DNA of 64,000 bases, from positions 5,543,669 to 5,607,668 of the forward strand of contig NZ_CP077095.1 in assembly GCF_014268885.2 (NCBI RefSeq), written 5' to 3'. The translations under genes were made by a program, and so were the position numbers. Each line of letters opens with the position of its first letter. Within the stretch, counting starts at the first letter, position 1. The notes under the pieces were generated by a model. The model saw only the letters and a program-made list of their open reading frames with translations. It was not told the DNA's origin and made no database searches. The stretch is from Pseudomonas xantholysinigenes. GTDB lineage: Bacteria; Pseudomonadota; Gammaproteobacteria; Pseudomonadales; Pseudomonadaceae. This document shows positions 18,427 through 27,376 of this stretch, one piece after another.

Positions 18427-19275
18427 ATGCAACGTTTTCTTAGCATCGCTCTGGCGCTCTGCGTCGGCCTGACGCTGAGCCTCGACGCCAACGCCAAGCG
18501 CTTCGGTGGCGGCAAGAGCTCGGGCTCCGCGCCAATCCACCAGACCCGCCAGGCCACCCCGACCACGCCTGCTGCCGCGCCGACCGCGCCAGGCCGCGCA
18601 CCGGCCGCCGCCAGCGGTGCTTCGCGCTGGCTGGGCCCATTGGCCGGCATCGCCGCCGGTGGCCTGCTGGCCTCCATGTTCATGGGCGACGGCTTCCAGG
18701 GCATGCAGATCCTCGACTTCCTGATCATGGGCCTGATCGCCTTCCTGGTCTTCCGCTTCATCGCCGCGCGCCGTCGCCAGCAGCAGCCGCAACACGCTGC
18801 CGCCGGCCACGCCCCGTACCAGCGCGAAGCGCAACCGCAGGCCGCACCGCAATCGATCTTCGGTGGCTCCGCCGCACCGGCTGCCGCGCCGGTGATCAAC
18901 GCCCCGGCCTGGTTCAACGAAGCCAGCTTCCTGGCCGCCGCCCGTTCGCACTTCCAGTCGCTGCAGCAGCACTGGGACGCCAACGAGATGGACAAGATCG
19001 CCGAGTTCGTCACCCCGCAGATGCTCGACTTCCTCAAGCGCGAACGCGCTGAGCAAGGTGAAGGCTTCCAGTCCACCTACATCGACGACCTCGATGTGCA
19101 ACTGGATGGCGTCGACGAGCGCGCCGACCAAACCGACGCCACCCTGACCTTCCGTGGCGTGTCGAAGACCTCGCGCTTCGACCAGGGCGAAGTGTTCAGC
19201 GAAAGCTGGCACATGGTTCGCGCCCATGGCGAAAACCAGCCGTGGCTGCTGGCCGGTATCCGCCAAAACGGTTAA
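18427..19275 (+). CDS. Tim44-like domain protein, secreted or membrane-anchored
   Basis: 282 residues. A signal peptide (MQRFLSIALALCVGLTLSLDANA) is followed by a Gly/Ser/Pro/Ala-rich linker (25-70), one or two hydrophobic segments (LGPLAGIAAGGLLASMFM and ILDFLIMGLIAFLVFRFIAA, about 75-120), a Gln/Ala-rich linker and a C-terminal Tim44-like domain (about 155-282, WFNEASFLAAARSHFQSLQQHWD...). Tim44-like domains in mitochondria bind membranes and the import machinery; the bacterial role is unknown. Monocistronic, with its own terminator. Confidence 0.8.
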   Translation: MQRFLSIALALCVGLTLSLDANAKRFGGGKSSGSAPIHQTRQATPTTPAAAPTAPGRAPAAASGASRWLGPLAGIAAGGLLASMFMGDGFQGMQILDFLIMGLIAFLVFRFIAARRRQQQPQHAAAGHAPYQREAQPQAAPQSIFGGSAAPAAAPVINAPAWFNEASFLAAARSHFQSLQQHWDANEMDKIAEFVTPQMLDFLKRERAEQGEGFQSTYIDDLDVQLDGVDERADQTDATLTFRGVSKTSRFDQGEVFSESWHMVRAHGENQPWLLAGIRQNG

Positions 19276-19291
19276 CCGCCGCACGTTGCAC

Positions 19292-19321
19292 AAAAAACCC
19301 CGGGCCTGTCCCGGGGTTTTT
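19292..19321 (+). terminator. Rho-independent terminator after the Tim44-like gene
   Basis: Hairpin with stem CCCCGGG/CCCGGGG flanked by A6 on the left and T5 on the right, 16 bases past the stop. Confidence 0.9.
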
Positions 19322-19388
19322 GCTTTTGCCAGAGCGGCCTACTAGGGTATAACGCGCAGCGTTGTCATAAGGTCAGAGGATGTGAACC

Positions 19389-19796
19389 GTGGAAGAAGTG
19401 ATCGAACAACTCCGTGAAGCCAACGAGCCGGTGCCGGTGCCGCTGGAACTGCCGGACGAAGATCAACTGGTGGAGATCGAGGAACAGCTGTTCATCAACA
19501 TCCCCTTCGTGTTCAAGGAATATCTGCTGACCGTCAGCGACGTGGTATACGGCAGCCTGGAGCCGGTGACCGTCACCGATCCGCAGTCCCACACCTACCT
19601 GCCGGAAGTGGCGGCCAACGCCTGGGATTCCGGCGTGCCCCGCGACCTGATCCCGATCTGCCAGGACGGCGACGACTACTACTGCGTGGAAGAAGACGGC
19701 ACCGTGGTGCTGTGGTCCGGCGAAGAGGAGATCGTCACCGAGGAAAGCTGGGAATCGGTGTGGCATTGGGCGCGGGATGTCTGGCTGGAAAGCTGA
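19389..19796 (+). CDS. SMI1/KNR4-family protein
   Basis: 135-residue, very acidic protein starting with GTG behind AGAGGA. The pattern LPDEDQLVEIEEQLFINIPFVFKEYLLTVSDVVYG near the N terminus is the SMI1/KNR4 (SUKH) fold signature, and the C terminus has DGTVVLWSGEEE and VWHWARDVW. SUKH proteins often serve as immunity proteins to toxins, but others are housekeeping. No toxin gene or secretion gene lies nearby, so I make no immunity claim. Confidence 0.78.
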   Translation: MEEVIEQLREANEPVPVPLELPDEDQLVEIEEQLFINIPFVFKEYLLTVSDVVYGSLEPVTVTDPQSHTYLPEVAANAWDSGVPRDLIPICQDGDDYYCVEEDGTVVLWSGEEEIVTEESWESVWHWARDVWLES

Positions 19797-19966
19797 CCCT
19801 TGCGCGCCTGTGTAATGGCATGTCATGGGCAGAATAAACACAGGAAAAATAATGGCTTATAGCCATTAAAGCGCCTAATATCGCCAGGCTTTCTGCGCCT
19901 GGCGACATCGCTACCGCTCCATCCCCTCGGACGACGGTGAAAACTCGCGCAGAAAGCGATTCCCGC

Positions 19967-21724
19967 TCAATGCGGCTCGCGATTGTTTTCCAGGGTTTCC
20001 AGCAAGGCCACCTGCATACGTGTATGCACACGAATCAGCCAGCGCCACAGTACAGCCACCACCACCGCCGCCACCACCGCGATGATCAGCAACAGCTCGC
20101 TGGTCGGCAGGATGCTCGCCGACAAGGCCGACAGCAGCAGGAAGATCACCAGCAGCGACAGCAGCGGAATCACCTCGGCAATCACCCGCCGCACCCGCTG
20201 GGTGTGCCGCCCGGCCATCTCCGGCTTGACCCCCATCTCCGCCAGCAGCATCGACAGCGCCTTGAGCTTGCGATAGGCCGCGATCAGGAACGGCAGCGAC
20301 AGCAGCAAGGCGGCGCCCCAGATCAATGCCTTCTGTTGGCCAACATCACCGACCCACTCGCTGAGCCAGGTGCCGATACGTCCGGCGAAGTAGCCACCAC
20401 TGAAGAAGATCGCAATGACCAGCGCCAGGTTGACCCCCACCTGCAGCAAAATGCGCCGGATCATCGCCGCCAGCATGGCGCCTTCGCCCTGGGGCTGGAT
20501 GCTGCGCAACCACTCGCCATACAGCGATAGCACCCGTGCCAGGCGACTGGGCACCACCTTGCCCAGCTTCAGCGACAGCGGATCTGCGGCGCGGATCAGG
20601 TAAGGCGTGAGCAAGGTAGTGATGGCCGATACCGCCACCGCCACTGGATAGAGGAAGTCACTGGTAACCTGCAAGGTCATGCCCAGGGCGGCGATGATGA
20701 AAGAGAACTCGCCAATCTGCGAAAGGCCCATGCCCACTCGCAGCGACGTGCGCCCATCATTGCCGGCGATGAACGCGCCCATGCCACACGACAGCATCTT
20801 GCCCAGTACAACCGCCAGGGTGATCACCACGATCGGCCAGGCATATTCGAGCAGGATCGACGGATCGATCATCAGGCCAATGGCGACGAAGAAGATCGCG
20901 CTGAACAAGTCGCGCACCGGTTCGATCAGGCGCTCGATCTTCAGCAGCTGCCGCGATTCGGCCATGATCGCGCCGATCAGGAAGGCGCCCAGCACCATGC
21001 TGTACTCCAGCTTGACCACCAGCAGGCAGAAACCGAAGCACAGCCCCAGCACGGTGATCAGCAGCATCTCGTTGCTTTCGAACTTGGCCACGTAGGCCAG
21101 TAGCCGCGGCACCAGCAGAATGCCGACGACCAGCGCGACGATCATGAACAGCGACAGCTTGCCCACTGTCGAGAACACCTCGCCGGAACTCACCGTGCCG
21201 CTGACGGCGATGCCCGAGAGCAGGGCGATGATGCCGATGCCAAGAATGTCCTCGACGATCAGTACACCGAAGATCAGCTGGGCGAAGCGCTCGTTCTTCA
21301 TCTTCAGGTCATTGAGCGCCTTGACGATGATGGTGGTCGAGGAGATCGCCAGGATCGCGCCGAGAAACAGCGAGTCCATGGTATTCCAGCCGAACCAGCG
21401 ACCGATCTCGAAGCCGATCCAGATCATCAGGACGATTTCCAGGAAGGCGGCGATGAACGCCGTGGCGCCGACCTTGAACAGCTTGCGCAGGCTGAATTCC
21501 AGGCCCAGGCAGAACATCAGGAAGATCACCCCCAGTTCGGCGAGGGTCTTGATGGTGTCTTCGTCGTGGATCAGGCCGAACGGCGGCGTATGCGGGCCGA
21601 TGATGAAGCCGGCGACGATGTAGCCCAGCACCACCGGTTGCTTGAGCCGGTGAAAGAGGATGGTGACCACCCCGGCGACCAGCATGATCACCGCCAGATC
21701 CTGGATGAAGCTGATGGCATGCAT
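19967..21724 (-). CDS. Kef-type K+/H+ (CPA2) antiporter
   Basis: 585-residue inner-membrane cation:proton antiporter. It starts MHAISFIQDLAVIMLVAGVVTILF, and has the family's core GYIVAGFIIGPHTPP, FLMFCLGLEFSLRKL and a long series of about a dozen hydrophobic helices, including GLSQIGEFSFIIAALGM. The C terminus has more hydrophobic segments (about 425-570), and I see no Rossmann RCK/TrkA-N nucleotide-binding domain, so it is unlike classical KefB/KefC. It probably exports K+ or Na+ in exchange for protons. Monocistronic, with the thioesterase gene on the other side of the promoter region. Confidence 0.85.
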   Translation of the reverse strand: MHAISFIQDLAVIMLVAGVVTILFHRLKQPVVLGYIVAGFIIGPHTPPFGLIHDEDTIKTLAELGVIFLMFCLGLEFSLRKLFKVGATAFIAAFLEIVLMIWIGFEIGRWFGWNTMDSLFLGAILAISSTTIIVKALNDLKMKNERFAQLIFGVLIVEDILGIGIIALLSGIAVSGTVSSGEVFSTVGKLSLFMIVALVVGILLVPRLLAYVAKFESNEMLLITVLGLCFGFCLLVVKLEYSMVLGAFLIGAIMAESRQLLKIERLIEPVRDLFSAIFFVAIGLMIDPSILLEYAWPIVVITLAVVLGKMLSCGMGAFIAGNDGRTSLRVGMGLSQIGEFSFIIAALGMTLQVTSDFLYPVAVAVSAITTLLTPYLIRAADPLSLKLGKVVPSRLARVLSLYGEWLRSIQPQGEGAMLAAMIRRILLQVGVNLALVIAIFFSGGYFAGRIGTWLSEWVGDVGQQKALIWGAALLLSLPFLIAAYRKLKALSMLLAEMGVKPEMAGRHTQRVRRVIAEVIPLLSLLVIFLLLSALSASILPTSELLLIIAVVAAVVVAVLWRWLIRVHTRMQVALLETLENNREPH

Positions 21725-21999
21725 GGCGTGGTACTCCTTGTATTGGGTGCAGGGGGCGAACCGTTCCTCCCCTGGAAAGGCCCGGGGCGCGGAGCAGGCA
21801 CATACTGTCGTGATAGACGCACAAAGCCCACATTGCGTGGGCCCCGTCAGGTTAACATCGCGCCTTGCTACAAATTGCTAATGCAATAAGTAGAAACAGA
21901 TCGGCATATTCGGCACCGCCGATGGCAAGATCAGCGTGACGATGGAGCGTCAGCCGACGTCCCGTACCAGGATGGGAAACCTCAAAGAGGGGAACAGAA
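21725..21999. promoter_or_regulatory. Divergent promoter region and structured leader of the thioesterase gene
   Basis: 275 bases between the antiporter and thioesterase genes. The part nearest the thioesterase could fold: ATCGGC (21900-21905) pairs with GCCGAT (21918-21923), GACG with CGTC (about 21939-21952), and CCTC-AAA-GAGG includes the ribosome-binding site. I do not recognise it as a known riboswitch. Confidence 0.35.
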
Positions 22000-22536
22000 G
22001 TGTCAGCAGATACCCGCCCCGATTCAGTGCAAATTCACCGTGAGCTCTCTATGGAACCTGGAAACGCCCAGCTGACCATGACCGTCCTGATGACACCGGA
22101 CATGGCCAACTTCTCTGGCAACGTACACGGCGGCACGCTGCTCAAGTACCTCGACGAGGTCGCCTATGCCTGCGCCAGCCGTTACGCCGGCACCTACGTG
22201 GTGACCCTGTCGGTGGACCAGGTGATCTTCCGCGAACCGGTGCATGTCGGTGAACTGGTCACCTTCCTGGCCTCGGTCAACTACACCGGCAACACCTCGA
22301 TGGAAGTGGGCATCAAGGTGGTCACCGAGAACATTCGCGAACGCTCGGTGCGCCATTCCAACAGCTGCTTCTTCACCATGGTCGCGGTGGACGACGACCG
22401 CCGCCCGGTAAAAGTGCCGCCACGCCAGCCACAGAGCAGCGAAGAGAAGCGTCGTTTTCTCCAGGGCCAGCAACGCCGTCAGATTCGCCAGGAGCTGGAG
22501 CAGCGCTACCAGAACCTCAAGGCCGATTCGATCTGA
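22000..22536 (+). CDS. Acyl-CoA thioesterase (hotdog fold, YciA/BACH-like)
   Basis: 178 residues from a GTG start behind GAGGGGA. It hydrolyses acyl-CoA to free acid and CoA. The hotdog signature NFSGNVHGGTLLKYLDEVAYACA (about residues 38-60) includes the conserved N-x-x-G-N-V-H-G-G motif, and VTLSVDQVIFREPVHVGELV follows. The C-terminal tail (145-178) is long, charged and probably helical (EEKRRFLQGQQRRQIRQELEQRY). Transcribed alone, facing the pdxY 3' end. Confidence 0.88.
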   Translation: MSADTRPDSVQIHRELSMEPGNAQLTMTVLMTPDMANFSGNVHGGTLLKYLDEVAYACASRYAGTYVVTLSVDQVIFREPVHVGELVTFLASVNYTGNTSMEVGIKVVTENIRERSVRHSNSCFFTMVAVDDDRRPVKVPPRQPQSSEEKRRFLQGQQRRQIRQELEQRYQNLKADSI

Positions 22537-22615
22537 CCCTGGCTTGTTGCTCTTCCCGTAGGGCCAGCCTAGCTGGCGAGAAACCCACAGGGATCGCGCG
22601 GACTCAGGTCATGCG

Positions 22616-23491
22616 TTACACCTGCGGGATTCGCTGCGCCTCGAAGCGCACGCGCGGATGGGCAATGCGATCCTGGGCCCGCACCAGTTGCAGTTCGTAG
22701 CTGGCGCAGGCTTGGGTTTCCAGCAGCACTTCGTGCACCGCTGCCGCCGCGAACTCGAACGCCTGTACATCGCTGTCTCCCAGCAGCAACCGGGCCAGGA
22801 ACAACCCCGAGGTCAGGTCGCCCACTCCGACTGGCTGGCGTGGGAAGGCCAGCAGCGGCCGGCGCAGGTGCCAGCTCTCCTCGCGCGTCACCAGCAGCAT
22901 TTCGAAGGCGTCGGCGTCGCGTCCTGGGTAGTTCAGGTGCTTGACCAGCACCACGCGCGGCCCACGCGCCAGCAAGCCACGGGCCATGCCCACGCAGTCT
23001 TCGAGGGACTCGGCACGCCGACCACAGAAGCTGTCCAGCTCGAGCTGGTTGGGGCAGAGTATGTCGGCCCTGGCCACCGCCTCTTCGAGTAGAAACGTAC
23101 TGACCTCGGCCGGCACGATGCAGCCTTTCTCGGCATGCCCCATGACCGGGTCGCACAGGTACAGGGCCTTGGGGTTCACTGCCTTGATCCGCTCGACACC
23201 AGCCAGGATCGCCCGGCCTTGCTCAGCGCTACCCAGGTAGCCCGACAGCACCGCATCGCAGTGGCCCAGCTCGCCAATGTTGGAAATGCCTTCCACCAAC
23301 GCTGGAATTTGCGCCGGGGCAAGCACTTCCCCGGCCCACTGTCCATACTGAGTGTGGTTGGAGAACTGCACGGTATTGAGCGGCCAGACATTGACCCCGA
23401 CCCGCTGCATGGGAAACACAGCGGCGCTGTTGCCGGCGTGTCCGAAGACCACATGGGACTGAATGGCGAGCAAGTGCGGCGTACGTTTCAT
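22616..23491 (-). CDS. pdxY: Pyridoxal kinase PdxY
   Basis: 291-residue ribokinase-superfamily kinase that phosphorylates pyridoxal to PLP in vitamin B6 salvage. Landmarks are [24 protein letters not shown] at the N terminus, YLCDPVMGH in the middle, and the anion-hole/catalytic [10 protein letters not shown] near residue 225. The ATG at 23491 was chosen by homology; the frame stays open further upstream but that stretch has no ribosome-binding site. Divergent from the DUF3301 gene. Confidence 0.92.
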   Translation of the reverse strand: MKRTPHLLAIQSHVVFGHAGNSAAVFPMQRVGVNVWPLNTVQFSNHTQYGQWAGEVLAPAQIPALVEGISNIGELGHCDAVLSGYLGSAEQGRAILAGVERIKAVNPKALYLCDPVMGHAEKGCIVPAEVSTFLLEEAVARADILCPNQLELDSFCGRRAESLEDCVGMARGLLARGPRVVLVKHLNYPGRDADAFEMLLVTREESWHLRRPLLAFPRQPVGVGDLTSGLFLARLLLGDSDVQAFEFAAAAVHEVLLETQACASYELQLVRAQDRIAHPRVRFEAQRIPQV

Positions 23492-23611
23492 GCAGGACAA
23501 TTCCGAAACAGTGTGAATAAGTGTGCGGCCCGCAGTATGAACCCGATTGCCATCTGTACGACAGGCCAGAGACGCAGTTAAGCTGGATCGACCTGTCTGG
23601 AGCTTACGCAA

Positions 23612-24004
23612 ATGCTGACCCTGGAAAACCTCTTCGTCCTGCTGCTGCTGGCGACTGCGGGCGCCTGGCTGTGGCACAACCACGGGCTGCGCGAAAAGGC
23701 CCTGGCGCGGGTCAAGCAGCACTGCGCCAAGCTCGACCTGGAACTGCTCGACGACGCCGTGGCGCTCAAGCGCATCGGCTTTGTTCGCGACGCCAACGGC
23801 CGCAAGCGCCTGGCGCGCATCTACAACTTCGAGTTCACCGTTACCGGCGAACAGCGCCACCCCGGCACCGTCACCCAGTTCGGTGCCCATACCCTGCAGA
23901 TCGAACTGGCGCCCTACCCCTTCGAGATCAAGACACCGCCCCGCACCGACAATGTCATCGAAATGCAGCAGTGGCGCCAGGAACATAACCGCTGGCGCAA
24001 CTGA
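23612..24004 (+). CDS. DUF3301 protein, single-pass membrane
   Basis: 130 residues. An N-terminal hydrophobic helix ([18 protein letters not shown], about 4-21) anchors a cytoplasmic or periplasmic domain with [31 protein letters not shown] and [11 protein letters not shown], the DUF3301 pattern. Its stop TGA directly abuts the stop codon of the convergent cobW gene with no space. Function unknown. Confidence 0.85.
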   Translation: MLTLENLFVLLLLATAGAWLWHNHGLREKALARVKQHCAKLDLELLDDAVALKRIGFVRDANGRKRLARIYNFEFTVTGEQRHPGTVTQFGAHTLQIELAPYPFEIKTPPRTDNVIEMQQWRQEHNRWRN

Positions 24005-24973
24005 TCACCCCTCCCGCCGACAGGCCTCGATCGCGGCCTGCAAGGCCGGCAAAGGCTGTGGCTGGGCAAAGATCAGCTCGATGCGCGAGTCTTTGCGCCA
24101 TTCGCTGGTCCGCCAGTCCAGCGCTGCCCTCTCCAGGCCATTGAACGACAGCCACCCCTCGGTGCTGTGGATAACCCCTTTGGCCCGGCGCCACGGCCAT
24201 TGCTCAAGCATGCTGCCCAGTGCCGCGGCATCGAAGCGTTGGCTGGGATGCCAGCGCCAGCCAACGCTCCAGCCACCGTCACCCTGTTGCGAAAGGCAGA
24301 TTGGCTGACGCGGATCTGTCCACAAGGCAGGTAACGGTGTCGTGCCCTTGTCCACAGGCAGGGTGGCCGGCGCTGTTGAAGGTCCAGCCATCGACGCCGG
24401 TAAATCCGCGAGAGAAAGCGCGCCGTACTCGGTCCAGATCGCCGGAACATCGGGCAGCCGGGAAGTTATCAACAAGCGCTGTTGTTCATCCAGGGTATCC
24501 GCCTTGTTGATAACCAGCAGCGTCGCGCGCTCCAATGCCTGCTGCTGGGCGAGCGGCACAACCTCTCCACGCGCCAGCGCCGCGCCATCCAGCACCATCA
24601 GCAACGGCTGTACCGCCAGCACTCCGGTCCATGGCACCTGACGCAGTTGCTCCAGCAGTTGCAGTGGGTGACCGAGGCCGGACGGCTCGATAATCAGGCG
24701 GTCCGGGCGGGCCTTGCGCAACAGGCGCGTCAGGCCGACCTGAAATGGCGCGCCATTGACGCAGCACAGGCAGCCGCCTGCCACCTCGCCAATGGCGATG
24801 CCCGCGTCGTCACGGCTGAGCAGCGCGGCATCCAGGCCGATCTGGCCGAACTCGTTGACCAGCACGGCCCAACGCTCGTTGGCCGGGCGCTGGCCGAGCA
24901 GGTGGCGCACCAGGCTGGTCTTGCCGGCGCCCAAAGGGCCTGCGATCACATGGGTGGGGATGTTTCGAAGCAT
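24005..24973 (-). CDS. CobW/COG0523 GTPase, probable zinc chaperone
   Basis: 322-residue G3E GTPase. Motifs in order: Walker A GPLGAGKTS (12-20), NEFGQIGLD, the metal-binding GGCLCC (about 66-71), IEPSGLGHP and the NKAD guanine-specificity motif. The C-terminal CobW_C domain (about 235-320) has WHPSQRFD. It lies in the zinc-starvation group with a second COG0523 protein and FolE2, so delivery of zinc to client enzymes is likely. There are 70 bases between it and the DUF1826 gene; it may share the zigA transcript. Confidence 0.86.
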   Translation of the reverse strand: MLRNIPTHVIAGPLGAGKTSLVRHLLGQRPANERWAVLVNEFGQIGLDAALLSRDDAGIAIGEVAGGCLCCVNGAPFQVGLTRLLRKARPDRLIIEPSGLGHPLQLLEQLRQVPWTGVLAVQPLLMVLDGAALARGEVVPLAQQQALERATLLVINKADTLDEQQRLLITSRLPDVPAIWTEYGALSLADLPASMAGPSTAPATLPVDKGTTPLPALWTDPRQPICLSQQGDGGWSVGWRWHPSQRFDAAALGSMLEQWPWRRAKGVIHSTEGWLSFNGLERAALDWRTSEWRKDSRIELIFAQPQPLPALQAAIEACRREG

Positions 24974-25043
24974 GGCTCGATATCGGCGGTGAGGTTGGCG
25001 TCAGTCTAACGTGCCTGCGTCGGGTTCGAAGCAGCGATGCGCC

Positions 25044-25664
25044 TCACGCCAGCCAATCCAGGCTGAGCAACAGCCGTCGCTCGCCGGCAGGCGTCAGCGG
25101 CGACCTGTGGATAAGACCCCGCCCCTCGTTGCCCAACCATTTCTCCCCCTTGAGCACCGCCACCTCTCCCGCTGAAAGCCGACGGATGTTATCCACAGGC
25201 GCGTGCTCGACCTGCAATCGCGCGCGATCCAGCCGCCCCTCTTCCAACCACTCGCTACCGGCCCCGGCATAGGTAGTCAGCAGCCGCAGCGGCACGTGAT
25301 CCACGTGAAAGCGCGGGCACATCGCCCCCTCCAGCACGCGCAAACGCAAGCCTATGCGTCGCGCGCCCAGCAGGCAGGTGAAGGCTTCGACCAACCACAC
25401 CACATCGGCAACGAACCCCTCGTAGCCATGAAGGTCCGACGCCTCCCTGAGCAGCCCGGGCAGCACCGGCGCCTGGTGCTCGTCCACCTCAACCACCCGC
25501 TCGTCGGCCAATAGCGAGCCCAGACCCAGCACCAGCCCGGCAAAGTCCTCCACCTGGGCCGGCAGGCGCCGCCGCCAGATCGCAAGGTTGACGTCATCCG
25601 CCAGGATCTCAGTCAGCACCCGCGGCGAATCGGCGAACACCTGGCGGATATCCACAGGGCTCAT
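25044..25664 (-). CDS. DUF1826 protein in the zinc-starvation operon
   Basis: 206 residues, no signal peptide. Conserved-looking segments are [41 protein letters not shown] (His and Cys rich, possible metal ligands, around residues 110-130) and the ending [12 protein letters not shown]1826 genes are repeatedly found beside COG0523 zinc chaperones. Its start overlaps the zigA stop by 4 bases, indicating translational coupling. The HVDH motif and the overall layout recall 2-oxoglutarate/Fe(II) dioxygenase-like proteins, but that is speculation. Confidence 0.78.
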   Translation of the reverse strand: MSPVDIRQVFADSPRVLTEILADDVNLAIWRRRLPAQVEDFAGLVLGLGSLLADERVVEVDEHQAPVLPGLLREASDLHGYEGFVADVVWLVEAFTCLLGARRIGLRLRVLEGAMCPRFHVDHVPLRLLTTYAGAGSEWLEEGRLDRARLQVEHAPVDNIRRLSAGEVAVLKGEKWLGNEGRGLIHRSPLTPAGERRLLLSLDWLA

Positions 25665-26869
25665 GCCGCCGCGTCCTCGTGCCAGGCTCCGAATGGGTCA
25701 GCCAGGCGCAGCCAGCCCATCGGCCCCAGCTCCATTTCCTCATCGGTCAGCAAGCATGCCTCCAGCTCTGTGGATAACTGCGCAAAATCGATGTTCTGGC
25801 CAATGAATACCAACTCCTGCCGGCAATCGCCGGCCTCCACCGTCCACTGCTTGAGGATCGCCGCGGTATTCTCTTCATCCTGCGGCCATTGCTCGCGCGG
25901 CACGAACCGCCACCAGCGCCCGGCCAAGCCATGGCGCATCATGCCGCCGGCCTGGGACCAGCTGCCGGCCTCCTGGAACTTGCTGGCCAGCCAGAAAAAA
26001 CCCTTGGAGCGCAGCAGCCGACCGTTGCTCCAGGGTCTGTGGACAAAATCAAAGAAACGCTGCGGATGGAAGGGACGGCGGGCCTGCCAGGTGGTCGCGG
26101 CGATGCCATATTCCTCGGTTTCGGGCACGTGCTCGCCGCGCAGCTCCTGCAACCAGCCTGGCGCCTGGGCCGCCTGGTCGAAATCGAACAACCCGGTGTC
26201 GAGGATCCGCGACAGCGCCACCTGGCCCATCACCATCGGCACGATCTGCGCGCGGGCGTTGAGGCTGCGCAAGATGGCAAGCAGCTCGTCGCGCTCAGCC
26301 TGGCTGATCAGGTCGATCTTGCTCAGCAGCAGCACATCGGCAAACTCGACCTGCTCGATCAGCAGATCGCTGATCGAGCGTTCATCCGCCTCACCCAAGG
26401 TCTCGCCACGGCTGGCGAGGCTTTCGGCGGCCTGGTAGTCGCGCAGGAAATTGAGACCATCGACCACCGTGACCATGGTGTCCAGCCGAGCCATGTCACT
26501 GAGGCTGCGGCCCTGCTCGTCACGGAAGGTAAAAGTCTCGGCCACCGGCAAGGGTTCGGAGATGCCGGTCGACTCGATCAGCAGGTAGTCGAACCGGCCT
26601 TCCTCGGCCAAGCGCGCGACTTCTTCCAGCAGGTCTTCGCGCAGGGTGCAGCAAATGCAGCCGTTGCTCATCTCCACCAGTTTTTCTTCCGCACGGTTGA
26701 GGCTGACATTGCGCTGCACCTCGCTGGCATCGATGTTGATTTCGCTCATGTCGTTGACGATCACCGCGACACGCAAATTGTCGCGGTTGCGCAGCACATG
26801 GTTGAGCAGCGTGCTCTTGCCGGCGCCGAGGAAGCCGGACAGTACGGTGACAGGAAGACGGTTGGGCAT
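25661..26869 (-). CDS. zigA: Zinc metallochaperone GTPase ZigA (COG0523)
   Basis: 402-residue GTP-binding zinc chaperone. Motifs: GFLGAGKST (P-loop, 10-18), NDMSEINID, the zinc-binding CICC (about 66-69), [15 protein letters not shown] and SKIDL. The C-terminal CobW_C domain (about 270-390) includes [12 protein letters not shown]. In pseudomonads this protein is induced by zinc starvation through Zur, and a Zur-like palindrome lies 47 bases before the ATG. The frame is open upstream to 26908, but ATG 26869 fits the family start. First gene of zigA-DUF1826-(cobW). Confidence 0.9.
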   Translation of the reverse strand: MPNRLPVTVLSGFLGAGKSTLLNHVLRNRDNLRVAVIVNDMSEINIDASEVQRNVSLNRAEEKLVEMSNGCICCTLREDLLEEVARLAEEGRFDYLLIESTGISEPLPVAETFTFRDEQGRSLSDMARLDTMVTVVDGLNFLRDYQAAESLASRGETLGEADERSISDLLIEQVEFADVLLLSKIDLISQAERDELLAILRSLNARAQIVPMVMGQVALSRILDTGLFDFDQAAQAPGWLQELRGEHVPETEEYGIAATTWQARRPFHPQRFFDFVHRPWSNGRLLRSKGFFWLASKFQEAGSWSQAGGMMRHGLAGRWWRFVPREQWPQDEENTAAILKQWTVEAGDCRQELVFIGQNIDFAQLSTELEACLLTDEEMELGPMGWLRLADPFGAWHEDAAA

Positions 26870-26915
26870 GATGGACCTCATCGGGCGGGCGCATTCGAAG
26901 TGATGCATTGCATAA

Positions 26916-26930
26916 TGTTATATTATAACA
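26916..26930. promoter_or_regulatory. Zur-like operator between zigA and the secreted-protein/folE2 genes
   Basis: TGTTATATTATAACA is a perfect 7-1-7 palindrome matching the Zur box core GTTATA-N-TATAAC of gamma-proteobacteria. It lies between two divergent gene sets that both contain zinc-sparing functions, so one site could repress both. Confidence 0.82.
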
Positions 26931-26978
26931 ATACAATTTCGCCAAGCCGTGTTGCCGAACGGTCGACTGGAGAGTGTC

Positions 26979-27356
26979 ATGAAACTAGCTGGCATCGTCG
27001 CCTTGCTGTTGCTCGTAATCCCCACACCGCTCATTGCCATGCCACGCAACGACCTGGCGTTGTGCACCCGCAGTGCAACCCTGCTCGCGTGCCAGGACAG
27101 CAAGGGCAACTACTACAGCGTGCGCACCGAAGGCAGCACCTTCTATCTGCGTGGCTATGAAGTGGCGAGTAAGCGCCTTTGGGCACAAACCAACAGCCGC
27201 TATGGCGCCCTGACCTTCTTCACCGGATTGGCCAGCGATGGCGAGGCCTGGGTCGGCTACAGCCAACGTATCGGCTGGACCACCCGCAACCGCGTTTCCA
27301 GTTCCAGCGGCGCACGCTTCAATCTGCACTGCAGCCTCATCGGCGGCTGCCAGTGA
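26979..27356 (+). CDS. Small secreted protein of unknown function, Zur-linked
   Basis: 125 residues from ATG 26979. A clear signal peptide (MKLAGIVALLLLVIPTPLIA) precedes a mature part with two cysteine pairs (C29/C38 near the start and C118/C124 near the end), so disulfides in the periplasm are likely. The rest is rich in aromatic and polar residues (NYYSVRTEGSTFYLRGY, WVGYSQRIGW). It lies between the Zur-like box and folE2, with 20 bases to folE2, so it should be a low-zinc gene. I do not recognise a family. It has no CXXC or His-rich zinc-binding stretch. Confidence 0.72.
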   Translation: MKLAGIVALLLLVIPTPLIAMPRNDLALCTRSATLLACQDSKGNYYSVRTEGSTFYLRGYEVASKRLWAQTNSRYGALTFFTGLASDGEAWVGYSQRIGWTTRNRVSSSSGARFNLHCSLIGGCQ

Positions 27357-27376
27357 GCCAGCCACAGGAGGTCGCC

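Noticed and set aside
19389..19796. Immunity protein of a toxin system (SUKH family)
   Set aside because: No toxin, Rhs or contact-inhibition gene adjacent; the fold alone does not prove it.
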